DNA of 64,000 nt, from positions 620,001 through 684,000 of the forward strand of contig WFMF01000028.1 of the NCBI GenBank assembly GCA_011033025.1, given 5' to 3'. The translations under genes and the position numbers were made by a program. The notes under the pieces were generated by a model. That model was not told the DNA's origin, ran no database searches, and was given only the letters and a program-made list of their open reading frames with translations. Positions 33,368-44,971 of this stretch are shown here, piece by piece. The first letter of the stretch is position 1, and every line of letters begins with the position of its first letter. This DNA is from Beroe forskalii (taxonomy: Eukaryota > Ctenophora > Nuda > Beroida > Beroidae).

Positions 33368-36300
33368 GTAAGGGATGTATCTGCCCCAGGCTGTAACCCC
33401 CCGTGAACTAAATCCTCCCAAAGATGTAAGAACGGAATTTGCAGTCAATAGGCCCAAGAACCACCAAAAAGTTGCCCAAGAAAAATCCTTGGGGACCTTT
33501 GATTTTTACCCCTTTTTACCCATTTATAGGGTAAACTTTAAGAGGCCATATCTCTGCTTCCCTTTTGAGATAGAGAGGTCAACGACCAGTCTAAAAATGT
33601 GCGCAATGAATACATTTTGGTTGGGCGGAATATGTTTGAAGTCGTTATCTCGAACTGTTTTCGAGATTAATCTCAAAACCCCTTTTTCGCTGCTAAAGGG
33701 GTAAAAAGTGGTACTGCTAAATTTGGCTCTCACTGCAGGCAAATTGGGCTTTGGCTTTGTACTGTAGAAACGTTTCTGAGTCGTATATAGTCTAAAAGTT
33801 GCACCGAAAAAAAGTTGCCCAAGATATTCCATATAAGGAACCCCATTTTTACCCCTTTTTCGTACCCTGGCGTAAGCGAAAATTTGAAATTGATATCTCC
33901 GCTTCCTTTTGAGAGGTCAACGACCAGTCTAAAATGAGCGCAATGGTCATATTTAGTGTCAGTTTCAGTTGTTATCTTTAAATTGATAATTTCAAACCCC
34001 TTTTTCGCTAAGCGCAAAGGGGTAAAAAGTGGTGAAACAATTATGCTGCAGGTAAATTGACCATTTTTCATGATTGGAGACACATTGAGTCGCATATAGT
34101 CTTAAAAGAAAATTCAAGAAAAGTTGCCATATATTCATAGGAACCTCCATTTTAAACTTTTTTCATACTCCTGCATGAGCGAAAATTAGAAATCTCAGCA
34201 AATTTTAATACTTTCGTTGTACTATTTGTAGAAAAATTTTAAAAAAAAACCGAAGCCTTGATTCGTAAACAAAGCCATAGATTATTATCATTTAATGTAA
34301 TCAGCAAAGGTAATGATAGTTGCTTCTGTTTATACTGTAGATGTTTGAATAAACACAGTGTTTCTAATCGTAATTCTCATACAGACAGCAAAAGAGAATG
34401 CCAATAAAAACGATCAAAGATTTGCCAACGAGGGCCTAAACTTAAAAGATGTGAGTTTTCATTGGCATTGCTTCTTTTTATCAGTTGCGCCTCATTGACT
34501 GTCATCCTCATATAGTCATTCTCTAGTGAGTGGTTGGCATGGTATATCCAACCTTAATTATATCGTTTCCCTTGTCTGAGTTCGGAAAAATCTCTTGCTT
34601 TAAAGGCCTACATTTTTCAAGGTGGGTAGAGTGTCTTATGATACCAGCTGGGGGATTGCCCTTCTACTTCAATTCGAGACAAACCAGACCAGGCTATAAA
34701 GACAGATCCATTGTGAGCAAACTTCCACCGATGCCAAGTTATGTTGACAGAAAATACTTGATGATTGCTAGTGCCATGGTGTGTAGAATAGGGATTTCTT
34801 CGTCAATTTAATCAGAAATAAGGACAGTAGAGTGGTTATGAACATCTTCAACAATAAAACGCCGTGTTTTGTGGATATTTCACCGAATATATCATTCATC
34901 ATAGTCATACATTCTGAGAAGTTAATTGGTTAGAACATAACGGACACTTTTTGACATATTCATATCACTACGCTCTTATCTTAACTAAATCTATAAATAA
35001 TTGAATTAAATTAATTTATTAGAAAAATGCTGAATATATTATAAATGACAATCTATGTCTGCTATTATGTGAAATACAATATACATTATACAAGATACAC
35101 AGCAGTGGCATGTCAAGGCACAGCTTTTACAGTACACAGTGCCATCATCGTAAATTTGACAGCTGCTTGCAATGTGACAATGCCATTGTACACAGGCAAT
35201 TTGTCTGAAACCTACAAAATGCATTTTGTATTCTGTCTAGTTGAGCATAGAACCTCTGAAAATGCAAAGACACTGTCTGGTCCATATTTGGTTTGGGCCC
35301 TCTGCCTGACAAGGCTGTCAGATGTCCCCTCGGGAAGGCATGTAAATGGACTGACAGGTGCTGTGTTTATTTATTTATAAAGGTTGTGGATCAAGCGAAA
35401 AATGGAACAATGTGTGTTTCTAAGTGTTCCAGGATCGTTTTCATTTCTAAACAACGATAATTACACAATTCTAATAAACAGACAAGCAAGATATGCATTT
35501 CTTGCGAACAGCTAACATATAAGTAAAAAGACTAACCTGAGAAAGAAATAAAAGTGAAAACTTCTTAAAGAACGCTGTCTTCGTGTTCGAGACAAAAGTT
35601 CCAACTTTTCGCATTCTTTGGATTAAATCACGAGTGCAATTCCATCTGATTGTCCCGGAATTGGGACACTGACAGTCTAGACAGAATATTTGCAGAAAAT
35701 AGGTCTATGATATTGAACTCACACTTGAAAGTTATAGATAAATACTGTCAAGGCTTTTTTCCGAATCACTGAGCTCGTGAAGAATGGCTCGTTTTCTTCT
35801 GCCCGCACCTACAGGTCAACAATTTTATTACGAAGATCAGCAAAAGCAGCAAAATTTGACAGTTATAGGTTTTTGTTGAATTTGTATTTCACAAACAAAT
35901 AATGGATTTTTTGTGACTAGTCTTGAATTACCCAAATTAACAATAACTGGGGCAAGTCAACGAGGATTAATTGATATTGGGTACAGGATTGGCCACCATT
36001 AATACTGTTCAATAATTTGACGTTGATCATAGATTGACAACCCACGATGGTTTATGCCATTATTGAAACCATTTCTAAATTTAAAAGCCTTGATAAGACC
36101 ATTTTTATTTCACTAATTAGGGATGATGGAAAATCTAGCTGACTCCATAGAATTGACGAAAAATGGAATTTTGAGCAATTATCTTCAATGCCGATGGAAA
36201 AAGCGGCCTCAAACTATGCTCTACCCCACCAAATATATGCTCATTCAACATATCCTAGATTTATTGCTGACCTTTGTATCGCCAAAGGAAGCCGAGATAT

Positions 36301-37061
36301 CCACATTTCTAATTTTCGCTCATGCAGGGGTATGAAAAAGGGGTTAAAATGGAGGTACCCTATGGAATATCATGGGCAACTTTTTCTTGGTGCAACTTTA
36401 GACTGTAAACGACTCAGAAATGTGTCTCCAATCATGAAAATGGTCAATTTACCTGCAACATAGAGCCAAATTTAGCAGTATACTGTTTTACCCTTTGCGC
36501 TTAGCGAAAAGGGTTTTTGGGGATTATCTCGAAAACGGTTTGAGATTACGACTTCAAACCTTGATCTGCCCCACTAAATATGACCATTGCGCTCATTTTA
36601 GACTGGTCGTTGACCTCTCTATCTCAAAAGGAAGCAGAGATATGGCCTCTTAAAGTTTTACCCTACGTGTGGGTAAAAAAGGGGTAAAAAATCAAGGTTC
36701 CCCAAGGATTTTCTTGGGCAACTTTTTTTTGGTGATTTAATCAGAAATAGGACGAGTAGAGTGGTTACGAACATCTTCAATTGTAACAATTAAAACGTCG
36801 TGTTCTTGTGATATTTCAATGAATATATCATTCATCATAGTCATACATTCTGAGAAGTTTATTGGTTAGAACATACAACTGACACGCAACATATTCATAT
36901 CACTAAGCTCTTATCTTAGCTAAATCTATAAATAATTGAATTAAATTAATTTATTGGAAATTAATTTTTTTTGGTGGTTCTTGGGCCTATGGACTACCGA
37001 ATTCCGTTCTAACATCTTTGGGAGGATTTAGTTCACGGGGGGTTATGGATCAATCCCTTAC
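33368..37061. mobile_element. Long-TIR DNA element, TA-flanked
   Basis: 3694 bp, flanked by TA, ends GTAAGGGAT with inverted identity running over 100 bp (CCCCCCGTGAACTAAATCC and on). Sub-terminal units with GTCAACGACCAGTCTAAAA recur in both arms. A repeat of about 220 bp occurs twice in direct orientation (34806-35025, 36735-36960); the second copy interrupts the right TIR. No transposase was recognised. Absent from unit 1. Confidence 0.8.
34806..36960. repeat. Pair of direct repeats of about 220 bp
   Basis: 34806-35025 and 36735-36960, both starting TTTAATCAGAAATA and ending AATTAAATTAATTTATT. Not LTRs: no TG...CA ends, primer site or gag-pol between them. Confidence 0.75.
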
Positions 37062-38754
37062 TATATTGCTTTATTGCGTAACCGAAAATGGTAAACACTA
37101 AACCTGCTGTGTCAGCTTAACTCTTTTCCAATAAATATTTCTTTGTCTGTTTGCCGTCTGTATTATAACAAAGTCACGTGAATTATTTGTCGGGATAACA
37201 TTGTCTAGCATTATCAGCTCATTTTTTGGAAGAGAAACACTTTATCCATTTGTGTTTTTGGTGATCAATATGATGATTTGATCAATTCCGAATTTTGTGG
37301 ATCCTAAGTTACAATTGTAGAGCAGTAATATTTAAGACTAACCAATTTTCGACAACTTTAGCACATATTCTCTGTGCCCTACAGAGATAATTGAAATATA
37401 CTGCAATATCCGAGGTTTCAAGTACTCATGAGGGTTCTTGATTAAGACACCCAGTGAGCCCTAAAGCGCACCTCAAACAAGGGATACATGTTTATTGAAT
37501 TATCAAATTCCAAATTTTAGGGCAAACCATTGTGTTGCAGTAATTGGGGAACATTAAATCGAGACAAACCAGCAATGAAATTTTACAATAATCACTGCCT
37601 CAGATTTTATCTGGCCTCGTGAACGGGTCATGCATTATCTTGACATTATCATAATTCTCGATAATAATGTAGGTACTTGGTTGTTTTGCTACTTCGCAAT
37701 TTATAATTTCCATTGATAATTATTGTTTATTGATGTAAGCATTGATTTTTTGTCTCGACGAATTTGAAATCTCTGCTCTCAGTCAAGAGTTTTTGCTCTG
37801 CAAATGCTATTTCCAACCCTTATTCTTTAACCACTTTACCCAACTGGGATATTTGCTATGTGCCGGATTTTCACTTGGACTATATTAGGGAAATTAACTT
37901 CTTGATGCTTGCATTAAACTGCTTAGTGTTTATTGAGTTAAGGGAGCACGACCTTCGTTGGACGTCCCCCTCACCCTTGAAGGGTTTGCACCACGTACCA
38001 AATGTGATGACAGACATCATTTCACCGTGGTGAACCATTGCAACAGCCGTTAAATTGTCATTAAACCATTGCAACAGCCATTAAATTGTCATTAAACCAT
38101 GTGAGATCTATTGCGGAGTAAATGCAGAGGTTCAAGGTTTAAGGACGTAGGGGGAGATAGTGCTCGGCCAAGTGTGGATGTCCACAGATTATGGAAATTT
38201 TGGTCGACTGAACGGGTATTTCACAAGGAAATCGTGAAATTTCGAGCCCAAAAATGATGACCCAAAAAATATGCAATTAAAAATTCAAACGTAGAATTTA
38301 TTATTTCAGTAGCTTTCCATGCATAAGTTTTTTCAATCTTTTTCTTCTGATTTTAGCGATGGTTTTCATCCATGCTCCAGTAAATTTATTGCAGTCACAC
38401 AATTCCACACGTTTCTCAAATAGGTATGACTCAGTCTGGAGTTACAGTAGAATGTCCTATCATAGGACCAGTTCATCACCACAAGTCATGAGTAATTGTA
38501 GTTGCACCTATTTAATTATTTTATCCAACTCGTTAGCCAAAGATATAAAAGTGATCGGTATATCTTGACTTGTCAAATAAATTAAATGTAATTTAATTCA
38601 GTCTTTGGGTGGCACATCTGAGGGTTTGGTCCCAATAGGTCGTTTCTTGCAAAATAAAAAGTGACTTGTGTTTCCTAACACAAATTTAGATTGATAATGA
38701 AATTATGGTTCATTACTTTACTGAAAACCAATTTGTCATTGGCAAAGTTACGCT

Positions 38755-39935
38755 GGTGAGCATTTGTTATTTTGTTTTTGTGCATTAATCGCTCACAATA
38801 TGTCGCCTTGAAAGCTACAGTTTTATCGGTTGACTGATTGTTGCACCGGTTGAGTGACAACTACTCAACCATATTGATATTTTGTTTCAGAGCTCCATAC
38901 CTTGATTTCTTATTTTCATCTCGGCTCATCGAGTAGAAATAATTTTTTAGTGTTATTCTACTGATTGGTCATGGTTTTGGGGAAAACTTGTAATTTGTAA
39001 TTTCAAGTCTACAAATTTGATACTTTTACTTTGATACTTTGATACTGGGTGGAGCAGGAGCCGGGGACAGGGGGTTTTTTCCCCGGCTTAATTTATGGAG
39101 CCGGGGAAAAGTATCCTTTTTCCCCGGCTCAAATTTGACAAAATTTTCAACCTTCTTATATAAAATCGCAAATTGTGACCAGCTTTGAGCCTTTACTTTT
39201 CAAGTTACACTTTCTGGCCAATCTATAATTGTGTAAAATTTGCTTTTGTTATTTCAAGGCTACTTTACCTTGACCAAATAGGATTATGACCATCATTAAC
39301 CGATACAAACTAGATTCGGTGTGGTTACACGACTTTTCATTTGATAGGCGGTTTTACCAATCGGTAATTCAGTGCAATAACACAATATTATGATGTCACT
39401 TCCATATGCCTATCATTTTTGATATGCTGCAACATGAGAACATGTAGATATTGGTCCGACCTGATTGCTTTAGGAAAACAAAACAACCTTGGGACTGGGA
39501 GTGGAAGCTAATGTTTCATACAACTGTTACTGTTTGTCTTTTGGGATCAAAATGTTGTTGGACTGCTATAATTAAATTACCATAATTCAATTAGCGTTAA
39601 TTTTCGAGGGAAAAATTCCCCGGCTCAAAAATCAACATTGCTCCACCGTTGAGCATTTGTTATTTTGTTTTTGTGCATTAATTGCTCACAATATGTCGCC
39701 TTAAAAGCTAGAGTTTTATCGGTTGACTGATTGTTGCACCGGTTGAGTGACAACTACTCAACCATATTGATATTTTGTTTCAGAGCTCCATACCTTGATT
39801 TCTTATTTTCATCTCGGCTCATCGAGTAGAAATAATTTTTTAGTGTTATTCTACTGATTGGTCATGGTTTTGGGGAAAACTTGTAATTTGTAATTTCAAG
39901 TCTACAAATTTGATACTTTTACTTTGATACTTTAT
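38755..39935. repeat. Flanking direct duplication of about 285 bp
   Basis: Host sequence beginning TGAGCATTTGTTATTTTG and ending ACTTTGATACTTT stands on both sides of the 600-bp element. Unit 1 has it once. Confidence 0.85.
39048..39647. mobile_element. CCGG-rich 600-bp element
   Basis: Inverted ends GGTGGAGCA / TGCTCCACC, with repeated CCCCGGCT near both ends. Absent from unit 1 (about 21180). Flanked by the direct repeat 38755-39046 / 39648-39935. Confidence 0.75.
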
Positions 39936-40744
39936 CGTTTTTAACTTTTGCCCTCATCTGTTTGTATATTGATAGTATTTCACATAAATTTCCATGCCTG
40001 CTTGAAGTACTTAAATACTCACCTAACCTATTAAGTTACATGACTTTTTAATCTTCAAAGGGAAATATCGGCCCCAAAACTCAAAGTTTTTAAGAAAACA
40101 GCCTTTTCTCAGTATAAGGTACTCAAAAGAGATGGTAATTTGATAAAATCAAATTAAGAAAATCATAGGCTCCGCCCGCTTACAAACGACTTTACGTAAT
40201 ATTATGTTATGCTCACATCTTGAATAGTGTAGGTACCTTCCTTTTTGCGATGCATTCCGCTCTTTTAATCTTTTTATATAGGCTCTTTTATAGGGATATT
40301 TCCTTAATTTACCATTGTTCTACGATACGCTGGAGGAAATTTGCTATTTTCGTCTTAATCTATTTGTGCTGCTTCTGTCGGTTCTCCCCCACTATCTGGA
40401 GTTTATTTCATGGTCTTTCGTTTCATAGACCTAAAACTTTACGGACATTAATATTCATGCTTAATTGTCCTGCCAATTCAAATTTTGGACAAAAATTCGA
40501 AATTTTTGGCTCGATATCTTCCACGATTTGAATAAGATTTTTCATATTTTTTCTAATGATTAATTCCTTTATTGCAGTTACTAAGCATGAGAAGGAAATT
40601 TCCTGAAAAATTTCGTTAAAGAGATGAAGTCAGAAAATTTGCGTCTGGATCTCAGAAATTTTAAGAGGAAATAGGTACAGGACATGATTTTCACGGGTAT
40701 TAATATTCACGCCGAGGAGCTTTGAGTGACTGTAAAGAGTAATG

Positions 40745-41254
40745 TATCCGTTACATCACTATTAATTTCTTCTATTCTAGGATTCTCATTCTAATTTCTA
40801 ATATTAGCAACTGTAAATTTTATTAAGGATTTTCCAACAAATTCAGAATTCTCCGCTGAATTCTACATTATTTAGTTATTTCTGCCATGATCCTAAGTTT
40901 TGACAGGATATTTGGATTTTCCGGGTTGTTGATATTAAGTTGACATTACCCATCCTTCCTGAGAACCTCCCCCACATCCCCCACCTAGTAGTATCTACCC
41001 CTCCCATATCCTACAGATCATGGGTTCTTATACCTCCTATAACCTACTACTGTCTTAGAGTGTGTGTGTGTGATTGAATTACGGACATTATCCGGGCATA
41101 TTATTTACATATTCCGACTATCTGCCCTGTATAAGCTTCCTCGCAGATAGACCTTCTGCTGCAGGCCTAGATTTCATTTGCCTCCACACAGATTTATCAA
41201 TTAATCATGTTCCTCTATTCACCCTGCCGATTAGTGTAATTCTGCTAATTAGTG
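40745..41254. other. Single-copy sequence, no gene seen
   Basis: Begins right after the duplication edge. Pyrimidine-rich around 40960-41050, with a short (GT)n. No exon supported. Confidence 0.5.
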
Positions 41255-42045
41255 TTTATAGTTTGATGTGTCCATGTTAGTTCAGGGGATTTTATAGTTT
41301 GATGTGTCCATGTTGGTTCAGGGGATTGTACTTTCAGTCTATAGTTTGATGTGTCCATGTTGGTTCAGGGGATTGTACTTTCAGTCTATAGTTTGATGTG
41401 CCCGTGTTAGTTCAGGGGATTGTACTTTCAGTTTATAGTTTGATGTGTCCATGTTGGTTCAGGGTAACTATACTTTCAGTTTATAGTTTGCTGTGTCCAT
41501 GTTGGTTCAGGGATTGTATTTTCAGTTTATAGTTTGATGTGTCCATGTTGGTTCAGGGTAACTATACTTTCAGTTTATAGTTTGATGTGTCCATGTTGGT
41601 TCAGGGGATTGTATTTTCAGTTTATAGTTTGATGTGTCCATGTTGGTTCAGGGTAACTATACCTACTTTCAGTTTATAGTTTGATGTGTCCATGTTGGTT
41701 CAGGGGATTGTATTTTCAGTTTATAGTTTGATGTGTCCATGTTGGTTCAGGGTAACTATACTTTCAGTTTATAGTTTGATGTGTCCATGTTGGTTCAGGG
41801 GATTTTATTTTCAGTTTATAGTTTGATGTGTCCATGTTGGTTCAGGGTAACTATACTTTCAGTTTATAGTTTGATGTGTCCATGTTGGTTCAGGGGATTG
41901 TATTTTCAGTTTATAGTTTGATTTGTCCATGTTGGTTCAGGGTAACTATACTTTCAGTTTATAGTTTGATGTGTCCATGTTGGTTCAGGGGATTGTATTT
42001 TCAGTTTATAGTTTGCTGTGTCCATGTTGGTTCAGGGTAACTATA
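41255..42045. repeat. 47/48-bp dimeric satellite
   Basis: About 16 monomers sharing TAGTTTGATGTGTCCATG and TTGGTTCAGG. Two monomer types alternate, ending GGGATTGTATT or GGTAACTATACT, so the higher-order unit is about 95 bp. Confidence 0.95.
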
Positions 42046-42119
42046 CTGTCAGTGATACGGCTCATTTGATGATATCCTTGCGAGAAGGCATCTGTTCTGC
42101 AGGTACCAATCTAAATGTC

Positions 42120-42162
42120 CGCCGTCATTGTCTTGTTTCAGAATGGTGAAGCAGTGACGACG
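42120..42162. promoter_or_regulatory. CRE-pair module (35 bp), degenerate
   Basis: CGCCGTCA at 42120 and TGACGACG at 42155, with interior similar to the other modules. Confidence 0.4.
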
Positions 42163-42597
42163 TAACGTCTATTTTACAGCACCCAGACTATCCTGTCTCC
42201 CTTTCCCTGTTTAATTTAGTTTAACGTTATATTAGTTTACCATCAGTCCACCAATCGTCAGAGCATTGACTCAGGAATCGTCAAGGAAGATTTTAACTCG
42301 TGGCTGTTGAGCTGTTCAATCGGAGCCGATTATTCCTGAGTTACTGATCCCTATCATAGATACCTCGCTTTTTAGCTAATATTTTCTGCTTTTCCCGCTT
42401 CTGTATAAAAGTTTTGCCATGTGTTTATGGTTGTTTACATAACCTCCAGATAGGATCTATAATCGTTATTCTACCCCATCAACCACTGCATATCAGAAGA
42501 TATCCCAGGCATATTCAGCAGATCAGATCTACACACTCAACACTCTCCAAATGAAGTTAAACACGTCATGGCACCACTGTAAACTAAGTAGGCCGTG

Positions 42598-42640
42598 TGA
42601 CGTCATCAACTCACCACTTTAAACCCTGATAATGACGTCA
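42598..42640. promoter_or_regulatory. CRE-pair module (35 bp), perfect
   Basis: TGACGTCA at 42598 and 42633. Interior ATCAACTCACCACTTT then TGATAA before the second octamer. A further ACACGTCA stands 37 bp upstream. Confidence 0.55.
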
Positions 42641-43815
42641 CTAAATGCTGCCCTCATTACACCGTGACGAATGTGGTGTGCAACCGGAGCTCAGATAGGA
42701 GGCCGGGAAGTTGTCTTGTTGTACGGTGCAGTGTTTTCAACTACCGATTGTAAAAACTTTGTGTTTTTTGTTTCATGAATCATGTTTCTCCATGTTTTGT
42801 CGTCGAACTTCGAAACGAAAAACCTTTATTGCTGGGTAGGTACCTACAAAAACCCTCGATTGCTGCCGTATCTTACCCCTATAGCCCTATAGCCCTATAT
42901 GTCAAGTAATTTAAATTTCTTTGCCTACCCAACCTTGCAGGACTGTGTGTACCTGTCAACCTGATAGCGTGTGTTCTAGTGCACTGCATGAGTTCTACAG
43001 TACCTACACCCCCTCAGGCCTCAGCATCTCTTGTTTGTTTTGTTTAATTAGAAAGTGGGCTAAGTTTAGGGTTAGGGTTAATGGATTGTAGCCGTCCAAT
43101 AATGGAATAATAGGGTTCTGAATAATGCCGGTTTGGTCATGTGGCCCAAAACTTTGATCTGGGCTGGGGCAGAAACCGAAACACCCACAGACACTTGAAA
43201 CTTCCAGTTCATGTGGAGACAACACTCCGCGTACTGAGTGCTTTAAGTCAACAGTAGTTGGACTACCCTGCACCCTTCCCCAGACATCCAAAGCCAGTCT
43301 CTGTCTGGCTGAGAGACTAGGACTTGGCAAGACTTTGTAGAAAGTGCCCAGTTATTCAGCTAGTGAAGTGCGGAATGAAGTGGGGATTTATCAGCGAGAT
43401 TTACTGCCCGATTGAGCATGGAAAGGATGGAGCAACCGCTAATCACTTAGGTATCCTTGCCCTCTTCTAGGTCATAGAACCAGAGCAGTACTATTGACTT
43501 ATTGGTTCACTTTGAAACTGATTCACTTTGAAATGCTGTATATTGTTACTATAATATTGTTAGGTACTATGCGAGACACGCTATAATCTAACTGTGAAAT
43601 TCGAGCTCTGAATTGGTGTAACACTTAGTATAATTGATATGGTAGCCGTGGTTCGTCCGCATTTGGTATGTTCCCTTTTGTACTTCTCTATTTCGTGTCA
43701 ATATTGGAGCTAAAAACCCATTGTGTTGCTCATTATTTTGAAGGAATGTAATCCCACAATAATTATCAATTAATTGCATCTATAAGTTCAAGTTTTCTAA
43801 TTAATTAAATGTACT

Positions 43816-44971
43816 GGAGCTCTGTCACGAAACATCTGGAGTGCACTTACGAACTATGTTACGAAGGAAATGCATGAAGTTACGAATGAAATGCATGGTG
43901 GCTCACACGAACTTAGTTTACGATCTTCTTATCTCAAAAGTTACGATCTTCTCAACTGAGTTACGAACTTCTATTTTTGTCTTCGTAAGTCTCCCACGTG
44001 ACCACTTTAATCGGCAGATAATTAGTCACGTGACTCTTAAAGTCTTCGTAACTCCTACGATCTTCTTGGGTTAGTTCGTAACTCGGGTAAAAATCATAGA
44101 AGTTCGTAAGTGCACCTCAAGCTGTACTTACGAAGGTTTTATAGTTCGTAAATCCAGCAGAATTTGGCTTGTTAAATCAAGCAATCATCTCATGGATAAT
44201 CAATGATATAATCAAATCATGAGATCATTTCCCCTTCCATGGCATTGGGGGAAAGGATGGTATTTGGCTGAAGTCAGATCTAACCTAAAATTAATGAGAT
44301 CTAACCTAAAATTAATGATTGCATCTCGAAAAGACAAATTTCCAGCATTTTGTATTCCAATTGCTCGTTTAGCACATGTCAATTGCTCAGTATTTCAGAA
44401 GGTATTCATCGGCAAGGCAAGAATATACGTAGAGGTAATTGTACCTATTATGGAAAGGGTAGTATTTTGCCTTGGAACAAACATGATTGATCTTTGTTTC
44501 AGTTAAGTATGGACACATGGACTATGGCCATGGCCTACCGCCTATGGATCCTGCAGATTAAAATTTGCGTAAAACTAAGAACTGAAGAGGCAGTGAGGCG
44601 CAAACTGGAAGGTGTAATGCATTCCATGTTCAAAAAAAAAATGTCTTATAAAGTTATAATAACAAGCTATTGACCTGTATGTGCCTCTGCTTCTCCGGTG
44701 ATCAGCGATAGGGTAATGTTTCCATATTAGGCAGTGTGTACAGTGTACTTCATCTATATATGGTAGTCATTATCCAATCACGTGGGCTAGATAATTGAAT
44801 CAATTTGTGGTAACCTTCTTCGTAAAATGCCGTTCGTGAGACACATTCATGGATTTCATTCGTAGAGTTATGAAGCAAAGTTTCGTGAGTCACGAATAGA
44901 AGTTCGTAACACTTAAGAAGTTCTTAAGTATTTACGAACTATGTTACGAAGATATTTCGTGACGGAGCTCC
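43816..44971. mobile_element. Foldback element rich in TTACGAA
   Basis: Inverted ends GGAGCTCYGTCACGAAA. Both arms are packed with TTACGAA / TTCGTAA words (more than 15). The centre (about 44170-44800) is ordinary sequence with no supported gene. Confidence 0.8.

Larger units (their letters stand above)
21988..40744. repeat. Tandem segmental duplication, unit 2
   Basis: Second copy of the block at 4016-21981. The head-to-tail junction is at 21981/21988, with six bases (ACCACT) between the last shared base of one unit and the first of the next. The 3' edge is 40744, after which the sequence is single copy. Unit 2 lacks elements A and B but has its own insertions at 22981-26577, 27870-28611, 30209-30618, 33368-37061 and 39048-39647, plus about 110 bp near 30770-30880. 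Confidence 0.93.

Noticed and set aside
34806..36960. A short LTR retrotransposon
   Set aside because: The direct repeats lack TG/CA ends, a primer site and gag-pol coding sequence.
44219..44506. 95-aa ORF in the TTACGAA foldback
   Set aside because: No homology recognised, and it lies in the unique centre of a mobile element.
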